Shown here: piece after piece, positions 17,554 to 25,706 of the stretch
Layout: every line of letters begins with the position of its first letter
How positions within the stretch are numbered: position 1 is the first letter of the stretch
Assembly (NCBI RefSeq): GCF_018863395.1
Contig: NZ_JAHKRR010000006.1
Span: forward strand, 62,001-126,000
Length of the DNA stretch: 64,000 nt
Direction of reading: 5' to 3'
DNA from: Sinomicrobium weinanense
GTDB taxonomy: Bacteria; Bacteroidota; Bacteroidia; Flavobacteriales; Flavobacteriaceae
Made by a program: the position numbers and the translations under genes
Notes under the pieces: model-generated
Database searches by the model: none
The model's input: the letters and a program-made list of their open reading frames with translations, nothing else
Told to the model about the DNA's origin: nothing

Positions 17554-18228
17554 ATGAAAACTGCATTTAATTTTTTTATCGTATTGATTGTAAGTATCGG
17601 ATTGGTAGCCTGTTCGGCCGAAGATGGTGATATTGGTCCTCCCGGTCCGCAGGGCGAACAGGGGGTACAAGGTGAACAGGGACCTCAGGGAGAACAGGGG
17701 TCTGAGGGAGAACAAGGTCCTCAGGGAGAACAAGGCCCTGCGGGAGAAGATGGTGTAGACGGTCAGGATGGGCAAGATGGTCAGGATGGCGAAGACGGGA
17801 ACGCCAATGTCATGTATTCCGATTGGTTTTTTCCGGACTGGAACATGAGCGATTTAGTCCGGTTTAAAAGGATGGAAGTGGAGGACAGTAATTTTAGCGA
17901 TACCTGGTTAGAAGGCGGAGCTACACTGGTATACTGGAGAACAAATAACGGCTCTACATTTTTGCTGCCGTGGAACTCATATAATACGGCCGGGAACCTG
18001 GTCATAGAAAGAAGCGTGATATACAGAAGTTCCACCAGTATCTGGATAACTATAAAAAAATACGGTTCGGACTTTACCGCTGAAGAGACTGAAGGCCAGG
18101 TTGGAGGTATTATACGTAACAGGATACGCTATGTTATTATTCCCGGAAATGTCAATCTCCCGGCAAAGTCGGCCCTGGATTATTCCGATTATGATGCTGT
18201 TAAAGCGCATTACAATATACCTGATTAA
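17554..18228 (+). CDS. Collagen-like repeat lipoprotein
   Basis: 224 residues. The signal peptide ends in a lipobox IGLVAC with Cys20. About 20 uninterrupted Gly-X-Y triplets follow from residue 25 to 82, rich in EQG, PQG and DGQ, as in bacterial collagen-like stalks. The remaining 140 residues form a globular C-terminal domain with several aromatic residues (WFFPDWNMSDLVRF) common behind such stalks in Bacteroidota. It should be a lipid-anchored, trimer-forming rod displaying the C-terminal domain. The triplets are built from near-identical 9-18-bp DNA repeats, so their number can change by slippage. It is the first gene of a co-oriented surface cluster. Binding partner is unknown. Confidence 0.85.
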   Translation: MKTAFNFFIVLIVSIGLVACSAEDGDIGPPGPQGEQGVQGEQGPQGEQGSEGEQGPQGEQGPAGEDGVDGQDGQDGQDGEDGNANVMYSDWFFPDWNMSDLVRFKRMEVEDSNFSDTWLEGGATLVYWRTNNGSTFLLPWNSYNTAGNLVIERSVIYRSSTSIWITIKKYGSDFTAEETEGQVGGIIRNRIRYVIIPGNVNLPAKSALDYSDYDAVKAHYNIPD

Positions 18229-18314
18229 TTGTGCAATGAAAATTACACCCGGGTCGGAATAAAATGGTTTCCCAAAACTTTTAAAAAAGTAGAAACCATA
18301 AAATTACAGAACTC

Positions 18315-19376
18315 ATGAAAACAATAAAGTTCTTAGGCCTTTTTTTTACTGTCGTTATGCTAATAAACTGTAGCAAAGACGACGACACCTCATACCCCCT
18401 ACCCAGCCCTGACCCTGACCCGGTAGTCTATGTGGTAGGAGGTGAAAACAACGGTACACACTATGTAGCCACCCTTTGGAAAGATGGTGTGTCACAAGCC
18501 CTTACCGATGGGTCGCAGGATGCCCATGCCTCATCTGTAGCAGTTGTGGGTGAAGACGTTTACGTGACCGGTGTTCAAAACAACGGCACCAACAACGTGG
18601 CCATGCTATGGAAAAACGGGGTGGCCCATCCCCTTACCGACGGGACACATCATGCTGCGGCCTTTTCAGTGGCAGTGGCGGGCGATGACTTTTATGTGGT
18701 GGGCTCTGAACACAATGGCACTCACAATCTGGCCGCACTTTGGAAAAACGGTGTGAAGCAACCCTTGTCCGACAGAGATTCTAAAGCATATTCTGTTGTG
18801 GTTTCCGACGACACTATTTATATCGCAGGGACTGAGTGGTCCGATTCCGCCCATGTCCCGGTTGCCATGTTGTGGAATCTGCCTGCGAATAATACAGGAA
18901 GCATCATGGCACAACAACTTAGTGATGGCTCACAATTTGCAGCTGGCTATACCGTAGCAGTGTCGGGCGAGGATGTTTATGTGGCAGGGTGCGAAGCAAG
19001 ATTAGGGAACGACGTAGCCACCATCTGGAAAAACGGTACTGCCCAAGCGCTTGCAGAACCAACAAATTTTAGTGTCGTCGAATCGATTTTGGCAGTTGGA
19101 CAAGACCTGTATGCCACCGGCAGTATAAATGATGGTACAAATTCAGTAGCCATGCTCTGGAAAAATGGTGAGGCACAGCCACTGCCCGCTATTGACGACA
19201 CGCAAAAAACCTGGGGCAGATCTGTAGCTGTAACAGGTAAAGATGTTTATGTGGCCGGCATTGAAAGTACTGATACAGCAACAGTGTCCATGCTATGGAA
19301 AAACGGTGTGGCTCACCCCCTTACCGACGGCACTCGGCATTATTTTGCCCTTTCGGTGGCCGTCATACTACAATAG
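18315..19376 (+). CDS. Seven-repeat beta-propeller-like lipoprotein
   Basis: 353 residues: a signal with lipobox LINCS (Cys19), a short acidic/proline linker, then seven tandem repeats of about 42-53 residues, each with the pattern VYVxGxxxNGTxxVAxLWKNGxxxPLTDG...SVAVxGxD. Seven repeats of this size, each with three or four short strands, fit a seven-bladed propeller closed on itself, although no named family is certain. It is probably surface- or periplasm-facing on a membrane anchor and could bind a ligand or protein. It is 86 bp downstream of the collagen-like gene and 27 bp ahead of the cysteine protease gene, suggesting cotranscription. Confidence 0.75.
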   Translation: MKTIKFLGLFFTVVMLINCSKDDDTSYPLPSPDPDPVVYVVGGENNGTHYVATLWKDGVSQALTDGSQDAHASSVAVVGEDVYVTGVQNNGTNNVAMLWKNGVAHPLTDGTHHAAAFSVAVAGDDFYVVGSEHNGTHNLAALWKNGVKQPLSDRDSKAYSVVVSDDTIYIAGTEWSDSAHVPVAMLWNLPANNTGSIMAQQLSDGSQFAAGYTVAVSGEDVYVAGCEARLGNDVATIWKNGTAQALAEPTNFSVVESILAVGQDLYATGSINDGTNSVAMLWKNGEAQPLPAIDDTQKTWGRSVAVTGKDVYVAGIESTDTATVSMLWKNGVAHPLTDGTRHYFALSVAVILQ

Positions 19377-19403
19377 ATAAAAATCATTAAAAACATAGAA
19401 ACC

Positions 19404-21080
19404 ATGAAAACTTTAAGATTTACCAGTGTACTGGCAGGATTGTTACTTGTAATTGCAGGCTGTATTGACCCGCCTACGGAAACGCCACCCGACGTGGACA
19501 TTAGCAGGCTCCGGGTAGACCTTCGCCCGCAGCAGACCCCGATACGCAACCAGGGAGGCAGGACATCATGTCAAACCTTTGCTGCCGTAGCGGCCCTCGA
19601 AGCATCTTTTAAACGCCTGGGGTATGGAGACAAAGACCTGTCAGAAGAATTTGTGAATTATATGCGCAAAAACTTCTGGTTGCACCCGGAATGGGACGAA
19701 ATAGCGCTAGGCGGCCCAAACAAAATAGAAAACCAGATAGGTGCTTTTGGAGGTGGTGGCGGAGCGCATTCGGTAGCCTACTTTTTCGACCAGGGGATGA
19801 AAGTCCCCCTGGAAACCGATATGGCCTACCGCCCCCTGGAGAGCGACTATGCGGCCAGTACCAATTTTTTTCCTTATGGCGACCCCCGGAATAAAATCCA
19901 ATGGTATGCCAACAGCTTTAATCTCGATACGGTAAACCTTACCCGCCAGGTGCTGCACAACGAAAATTTTCACGGAGCAGGGTCCGGAAGGTTTTATCCC
20001 GATCCGGCGGATGCCCGGAATGTAACGGCCATTGAAAGTATTTTACGGCGCGGATTGGAGGTTGTCTGGGATTTTGCCGGAAATGTCAAGTACGGCGATA
20101 TCTGGAGGCCTTGCGAAACGGGCGATAGCGGTTGCTCAGGCAATATAGCCCATAGCATGCTGATCGTCGGGTTCGATAAAACCGATTCCGATCCCGATAA
20201 TCATTATTTCATGGTGAAAAATAGCTGGGGGCCTACATTTCGCACCAGTGATGACCAGGGTTTTACCTATATCTCTTACGATTTTGTGAGGCGATACGGG
20301 TTGGCTATGGCCTATATTACGGTACCCCTGTTCAATACGGGGCCCTGGGAAGACGTGCAACCCTTGGGCAGGTGGCAACTGGTATTTGACGGCCATGAAG
20401 CCATTCTCGATATGTATCACATCCCCGGATACTGGCCTACGGACTGGCTTGGTGTACCAGACAGGAGAATAGGCAGCTTGTTTATGAATGATAAGGCCTA
20501 TCGCGTTAATGGCTCTTTTGACGGCAATAAGATCACTTTTTACTTCAGCGGAAGTGAACCCAATTTACGTTGGGATAAGCTAAAAGGAAGAAAGTTTGAA
20601 TATTATTATAGTGATAGCGATTTTATGGCCGGTTTCCACACCGATCCGGACGGCCGTATTTACGGGGGATATGCCAGGAAAGCAGGGGCCCTTTCCGGAG
20701 GGACCCAAACACCTCGTCCTTTCCTGCCCAAAAGTTTTGAAAATTCTACTTGGGACGTTGTGATTGGCGAACGGAAGGGTACCATTGTCCTTGGAGACCT
20801 GGCAACTTATGAAGGAGAATTTCCCGAACATTACGATATTTTCGGAACGTATACCGAATCGGGTACGGGAACAACAGGCAGGGTACAGTTCCGTATTCCT
20901 CAAAACAATTACAACCATTGTTTTATGCAACTGGAAGCCGGGGACATTGTAATTTCCCTGGAAGGAAAGTCCCTGAATCATAAACCCGGTAACATTGCCG
21001 GACATACCATTGAAACAAAAGAAGACCCGGCGCCATTTGTGATGATCAGAAAGGGTGAGAACCTTAATAATGGAGGTTAG
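19404..21080 (+). CDS. Papain-family (C1) cysteine protease lipoprotein
   Basis: 558 residues. Lipobox LVIAGC with Cys20, then a C1 peptidase domain at about 40-310 with all four catalytic elements: oxyanion Gln50 in TPIRNQGG, nucleophile Cys56 in RTSCQTFA, His250 in IAHSMLIVGF and Asn273 in VKNSWG. The residue after the nucleophile is Gln where papain-like enzymes nearly always have Trp (CW), a notable substitution. There is no propeptide of usual length before the domain. The C-terminal 240 residues are beta-rich and unassigned (possibly substrate or sugar binding). It should cleave proteins at the cell surface or in the periplasm. It is in a cluster with two other lipoproteins. Confidence 0.85.
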   Translation: MKTLRFTSVLAGLLLVIAGCIDPPTETPPDVDISRLRVDLRPQQTPIRNQGGRTSCQTFAAVAALEASFKRLGYGDKDLSEEFVNYMRKNFWLHPEWDEIALGGPNKIENQIGAFGGGGGAHSVAYFFDQGMKVPLETDMAYRPLESDYAASTNFFPYGDPRNKIQWYANSFNLDTVNLTRQVLHNENFHGAGSGRFYPDPADARNVTAIESILRRGLEVVWDFAGNVKYGDIWRPCETGDSGCSGNIAHSMLIVGFDKTDSDPDNHYFMVKNSWGPTFRTSDDQGFTYISYDFVRRYGLAMAYITVPLFNTGPWEDVQPLGRWQLVFDGHEAILDMYHIPGYWPTDWLGVPDRRIGSLFMNDKAYRVNGSFDGNKITFYFSGSEPNLRWDKLKGRKFEYYYSDSDFMAGFHTDPDGRIYGGYARKAGALSGGTQTPRPFLPKSFENSTWDVVIGERKGTIVLGDLATYEGEFPEHYDIFGTYTESGTGTTGRVQFRIPQNNYNHCFMQLEAGDIVISLEGKSLNHKPGNIAGHTIETKEDPAPFVMIRKGENLNNGG

Positions 21081-21121
21081 GCTATCAAAACACTAAGGAA
21101 AATGTTCATCATGGAAATTGT

Positions 21122-21168
21122 CAAACCCGCTGACACAGAGTACCTGGGTACTACACGCGGCGGGTTTG
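21122..21168. other. Stem-loop between protease and OmpA-family genes
   Basis: Outer arms caaacccgc (21122-21130) and gcgggtttg (21160-21168), and inside them agtacc-tg-ggtact (21139-21152). No T-run follows on the plus strand, so it does not look like a standard terminator; it may be an mRNA processing or stability element ahead of the OmpA-family gene. Confidence 0.5.
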
Positions 21169-21189
21169 GCGATTTAAAAAATAAGAATT

Positions 21190-22440
21190 ATGAAAACCAT
21201 AAAATTTTATTTCAATATAATCCTGGTTGCATCCTTATCAATAACCTTTATTCCCGATACCCATGCCCAGTTATTAAAAAAGCTGAAGAAAAAGGCAGAA
21301 AAGGCGGTTGAGCGCAAACTGGAGCGCAAGGTAGAAAAGGAAATAGAAAATGTAACAGACAGCATTCTGGAACCGAATACAAATGCAGGTGAAAAAAAGC
21401 GCCGGTCACCGGTGGTTACACAGGAAGATAATGCAACACAAAATGTAAAGATAAATAGCAGGTTCGACTTTGTTGCCGGAGACAAAGTATGGTTTTATGA
21501 CGACTTTGCCATAGATCGTAAAGGGGATTTTCCTGCTAAATGGAATACGAACGGATCGGGTGAAGTGGTCTCCATCAGTGGCCGGGAAGGTGAATGGTTA
21601 CGGATTCCGGACAGAACATTGAGCTATCCCGAAACCGGAGGGCCATTGCCGGAAAATTTCACGGTAGAATTTTCTCTGTATTATCCGGCAGGTATAAAGC
21701 GTTCTCCTGTAACTTTTGGGTTCTCGGGAAGTGCCAATCCTGCTAAAAGTGGATTGCGGTCCAAAGCGCTTTTTTATTTTAAGATAGCTCATTTTAAAAA
21801 AGAACTAGGGTATAGCACCTCAGTATACTCCGGCCGTGAAACCAACAAGGAATATCCTGCGAATAAGATGGCAGGGAAAGTAGTAAAGGTTAGTATCAGC
21901 GTTAACGGAACACGCATAAGGTTGTATATGGATCAGGAAAAAATATTTGACCTGCCCCGCGCTTTTGAACCGGAATCGCTCCGGAACAGTTTTTATTTTC
22001 AGGCTACAGCATTGATCCCGGCCCCGGAAGACGGATTTTACATTACCGGCCTTCGCATAGCGGAAGCAGGAAAGGACATTCGGAGTACCCTGTACAAAGA
22101 TGGAAAGTGGAGCACTTCGGGAATACAATTTGCTGTGAATTCATTTGACTTAATGCCAGGATCCTACGGTATTTTAAAGGAAATTGCCGGGATATTGCAG
22201 GAGGATCCCGCCCTGAAACTGAAAATTACAGGCCATACCGATTCCGATGGAACTATGTTCGAGAACCAGGAATTGTCTTTTAAACGTGCCGAAGCGGTAA
22301 GGCAGGCCCTGGTCAATACATACCATGTAAAGGTAGAGAGGCTATTTATTGAGGGTAAAGGAGAAACCGAACCTCTTGCCGATAATATATCGGCCGAAGG
22401 CAGGGCACATAACCGCCGGGTAGAATTTATAAAGCTCTAA
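21190..22440 (+). CDS. OmpA-family C-terminal-domain protein
   Basis: 416 residues. Sec signal peptide (cleavage near THAQ, residue 26), then a strongly basic/acidic helical segment (LLKKLKKKAEKAVERKLERK) likely to be coiled coil, a central beta-sandwich-like domain (about 95-290), and a C-terminal OmpA peptidoglycan-binding domain (about 300-416) with the typical ITGHTDSDGT, RAEAVRQALV and GKGETEPLADN...GRAHNRRVE. The C-terminal domain should anchor it to peptidoglycan. It lacks an N-terminal OmpA barrel; the central region is unassigned. It is placed after the protease gene and before the sensor kinase. Confidence 0.85.
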   Translation: MKTIKFYFNIILVASLSITFIPDTHAQLLKKLKKKAEKAVERKLERKVEKEIENVTDSILEPNTNAGEKKRRSPVVTQEDNATQNVKINSRFDFVAGDKVWFYDDFAIDRKGDFPAKWNTNGSGEVVSISGREGEWLRIPDRTLSYPETGGPLPENFTVEFSLYYPAGIKRSPVTFGFSGSANPAKSGLRSKALFYFKIAHFKKELGYSTSVYSGRETNKEYPANKMAGKVVKVSISVNGTRIRLYMDQEKIFDLPRAFEPESLRNSFYFQATALIPAPEDGFYITGLRIAEAGKDIRSTLYKDGKWSTSGIQFAVNSFDLMPGSYGILKEIAGILQEDPALKLKITGHTDSDGTMFENQELSFKRAEAVRQALVNTYHVKVERLFIEGKGETEPLADNISAEGRAHNRRVEFIKL

Positions 22441-22461
22441 CCAGGATAATCCGTAGGAAAA

Positions 22462-22557
22462 ATGAAAAACAAATGGAACCATAAAATGTTTTTTATCGTA
22501 GTCTTTATGCTGGTAGTGATAAGTGTTATGATTTTGATTTACAAAGGTTTGTTGTAG
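22462..22557 (+). CDS. Possible 31-residue single-helix membrane peptide
   Basis: A short frame 21 bp downstream of the OmpA-family gene: basic start MKNKWNHKM followed by a strongly hydrophobic helix FFIVVFMLVVISVMILIY and the end KGLL. Topology and position fit a small membrane protein, but with no homologue recognised this is a candidate only. Confidence 0.35.
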   Translation: MKNKWNHKMFFIVVFMLVVISVMILIYKGLL

Positions 22558-22613
22558 GTTTTTACAGGTATTCGGAATACTTTTTTTAACTTTAATATAT
22601 TGAAATTTTTCAG

Positions 22614-25610
22614 ATGTCTAACTGCCCTGATGTTCATACAAAATATCTTCTTGCCATTAATCTCGTATTATGGGGGTGTATGATGAGTATGGCACAGACC
22701 TCCCATAAGCTGGATTCCATCAAAAATATCATTGCCACAACTGAGAACGACTCCATCAGGATTGAAGCGTATAACGATTTTTTTCCCTACTGGATACACA
22801 AAAACCTCGATTCTTCCCGGTTTTATACCGAAAAGGGTTACGAGCATGCCAAAAAAACCGGGATCCCAAAAGGCATTGCAGACCTTTCCGTATTTACCGC
22901 CTATGTGGATATACGAAGGGAAAATTACAAACAAGCGCATCAAATTCTGGATGAGGCTTATAAACTGTTAAAAAAGGACGGCAGCTATAAGCCGGGTGAG
23001 TTTCATGTGCTCAACTGGAAATCTTCAATATATTTCGAAGAAGGAAAAACCGATTCTGCCAAACATGTTTTAAAAGAGATTGTAGAAGCCTCCGCCTCGG
23101 AATTTCCGCAAAATACCTTGTTGGCATATTCAAGAATGGGAGATATTGCTGCATCCGAACGAAACTTTCATGAAGCCATCGGTTATTATCTGAAGGTAGA
23201 TTCGCTGTGTATGGCCTATAACAGGGAGGGAGCCTCTTATTGCAACAGTTCATTAGCCAATATAGGTGTAATATTTAAAGAAGAGTTGCTTCAGCTCGAT
23301 AAAGGCCTGGAATATTTAAGCAGAGGCAGGCAGGGATATGCAGAAAAGGGAGAGGATATCCTGGTGTACGAGATCGATATTGAGATTGCCGAAATTTATT
23401 TTATCCGTAAACAGTACGAGAAAGCAGAATCTTTGTTAAAACTGGCCCTGGAATTTTTCAGGGAGCAGGAAATAGCTAAGAACAGTGCTGCAGCACTCAA
23501 CGTACTGGGAAAAGTATATTTATTGTCAGACAGGTATGATGAAACAGCAGTTGTACTTCAGGAAGAATACGAGTTGGGCGTAAAGAACAAAGATACTTTT
23601 CATATGGCCAGCGCCCTTATACACAAAGGGATGTTAAGCACCAGAAAAGGCAGTTATACAGCAGCGGAAAATCAATTGAAAGAAGGGGCGGGATTAGCGT
23701 CCCGGATGGAGAATAATTATCTTGAAGAGGTCGCTTATAAGGGATTGACCCAACTCTATCATTCCAGGGAAGATTATAAAAATGCTTTTTTGTCCCAGGA
23801 AAAGTGGTATGGGCTTCAAATTGAAAAAGAAAAGAAAATCAATCAAAGTGAATTATCAGAACTCGAAACCCGTTACCAGACCGGGAAAAAGAAGCAGGAG
23901 ATCGCTTTGTTAACGGCCAGGAATAAGCTGGTGGGGCAACAGAAAAAGACTCAGAAGATCATTTTTACTGCTATATCCGGTATATTGCTCCTCGGTGCCG
24001 TGAGCATTTTTATATTGTACAAGAACCGGGAAAAAACCACTAAAAAGCTAAAGGAACTCGATAGAATAAAAACCAGGTTCTTTTCTAATCTTTCTCATGA
24101 ATTCAGGACACCTCTAACCCTTATTTCGGGGCCGGTAGAACACCAACTCTCCAAAAAAGGGCTGTCTTCCGATGATGAACTGGATTTCCGCCTTATTCAG
24201 CGTAATGCCAACCGCATAATGGAGCTGATAGACCAGTTGCTGGAATTAGCCCGCCTGGATGCCGGGGGCAGAAAGCCCGCTGTCGGATATTACAACCTGG
24301 AGCTTTTTATTCGTCAGCTTTTAGAGCCTTTTCAGTATCTCGCAGATAAGCAGCAGATCAGGTTTCAATATAACATAACCGGTATAAAAATGGCCTGGTT
24401 TGATCGTGAAATACTATACAAGGTCTTGTCGAACCTTTTCTCCAATGCCGTAAAGTACACGGACAGGAACGGATATGTAAAAGTAGAGGTTATGCAAAAA
24501 GGCCGCGATGCGGTTTTCCGGGTGACGAATACCGGTTCACAGCTGGATAAAACAGATATAGAACATATTTTCACCCGCTTTTACCAGTCCGACACCAACA
24601 GTGGAGGAGTAGGGATAGGGCTATCCCTGGTCAAAGAACTGGTGTCTGTAAACCGCGGGGACATTGCGGTCGCAAAAAATAAAAACGGTGAAGTGTGTTT
24701 CCGGGTATCCCTTCCCGTGGTCAGGGAAGCCTTTTCGGAAGACGAAATCGCAGAACATTATCCTGCAGAAGAAGCCCAGCCCTTTTCCGGTATGGAGCAT
24801 AAAGACAGTAAAATCAGCAATGGGAGAGATATATTTGCCGATGATAACCCCCTGTTACTTATTGTAGATGATAATGCCGATATATGTTTGTTTGTGGAAA
24901 ATATATTCAAACAGGACTACCGGGTAATAAAAGCCGGAAACGGGCAGGAGGGCATAGATAAAGCCCTGAAAGCTGTCCCCGATGTTATTATCTCCGATAT
25001 AATGATGCCCGTAAAAGATGGCATATACCTGGCAAACACCCTTAAGAATGACGAACGGACCTCTCATATCCCTATTATACTGCTCACTGCAAAATCCGGG
25101 AACAATAATGAGATCAGTGGCTTGAAGACCGGGGCCGACGCCTATATCGTTAAGCCGTTTCAACAGGAGAAACTCCGGGTATTGATAGAAAACTTACTAA
25201 AGAACAGGCAGTTGGTCCAGCAACAGTTCAGGAATACGGGCCTGTTAAGCACTACAACAGCAAAGGTCTCGCCCAAAGATCATGTTTTTATAAAACGGCT
25301 TAAAGAAGTTCTGGCCAAAAACCTCACCGAACCCGTTTTTAATGCGGCAAATTTTGGCGAGGCCATGTGCATGAGCCGGATGCAGCTACACCGTAAGTTA
25401 AAGGCCCTTACCGGGCAGTCGGCAACAGAGTTTATAAAAGACCAGCGTTTGAGGCTGGCCGCACAATTACTCAAAAAATCAGGAGTGAGTATTTCGGAAG
25501 TCGCTTACCGGGTCGGATTTAACCAGCCTGCTTATTTTGCTACCTGTTTTAAAGAAGCCTATAAAGTATCGCCTTCGGAATATGGGGAACGAAACAATAT
25601 TGATAATTAG
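22614..25610 (+). CDS. One-protein two-component regulator: TPR sensor, histidine kinase, receiver, AraC
   Basis: 998 residues. Signal-like N-terminus, then about 410 residues of TPR-like helical repeats (periplasmic sensor), a coiled region, a membrane helix at about 445-468 (ISGILLLGAVSIFILY), dimerisation/phosphoacceptor domain with His495 in LSHEFRTPL, HATPase domain (SNLFSNAVKYTD; GVGIGLSLVKEL), receiver domain at about 745-865 with Asp751/752 and phosphoacceptor Asp795 in ISDIMMP, and a C-terminal AraC helix-turn-helix (about 885-998; SRMQLHRKLKALTGQS, SEVAYRVGFNQPAYFATCFK). It resembles Bacteroidota hybrid two-component systems, but the sensor is TPR and not a propeller. It faces the efflux genes tail to tail and may control the surface cluster or the permease array; no target site is proven. 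Confidence 0.92.
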   Translation: MSNCPDVHTKYLLAINLVLWGCMMSMAQTSHKLDSIKNIIATTENDSIRIEAYNDFFPYWIHKNLDSSRFYTEKGYEHAKKTGIPKGIADLSVFTAYVDIRRENYKQAHQILDEAYKLLKKDGSYKPGEFHVLNWKSSIYFEEGKTDSAKHVLKEIVEASASEFPQNTLLAYSRMGDIAASERNFHEAIGYYLKVDSLCMAYNREGASYCNSSLANIGVIFKEELLQLDKGLEYLSRGRQGYAEKGEDILVYEIDIEIAEIYFIRKQYEKAESLLKLALEFFREQEIAKNSAAALNVLGKVYLLSDRYDETAVVLQEEYELGVKNKDTFHMASALIHKGMLSTRKGSYTAAENQLKEGAGLASRMENNYLEEVAYKGLTQLYHSREDYKNAFLSQEKWYGLQIEKEKKINQSELSELETRYQTGKKKQEIALLTARNKLVGQQKKTQKIIFTAISGILLLGAVSIFILYKNREKTTKKLKELDRIKTRFFSNLSHEFRTPLTLISGPVEHQLSKKGLSSDDELDFRLIQRNANRIMELIDQLLELARLDAGGRKPAVGYYNLELFIRQLLEPFQYLADKQQIRFQYNITGIKMAWFDREILYKVLSNLFSNAVKYTDRNGYVKVEVMQKGRDAVFRVTNTGSQLDKTDIEHIFTRFYQSDTNSGGVGIGLSLVKELVSVNRGDIAVAKNKNGEVCFRVSLPVVREAFSEDEIAEHYPAEEAQPFSGMEHKDSKISNGRDIFADDNPLLLIVDDNADICLFVENIFKQDYRVIKAGNGQEGIDKALKAVPDVIISDIMMPVKDGIYLANTLKNDERTSHIPIILLTAKSGNNNEISGLKTGADAYIVKPFQQEKLRVLIENLLKNRQLVQQQFRNTGLLSTTTAKVSPKDHVFIKRLKEVLAKNLTEPVFNAANFGEAMCMSRMQLHRKLKALTGQSATEFIKDQRLRLAAQLLKKSGVSISEVAYRVGFNQPAYFATCFKEAYKVSPSEYGERNNIDN

Positions 25611-25706
25611 TTGCCCGTTGTCGGTTTCGATCATCATCTTAATCATTTTCTATACGCAACAGTCCGGTAAAACTCATAATCTCAATTCTAATACGGTCAA
25701 ATTTCC

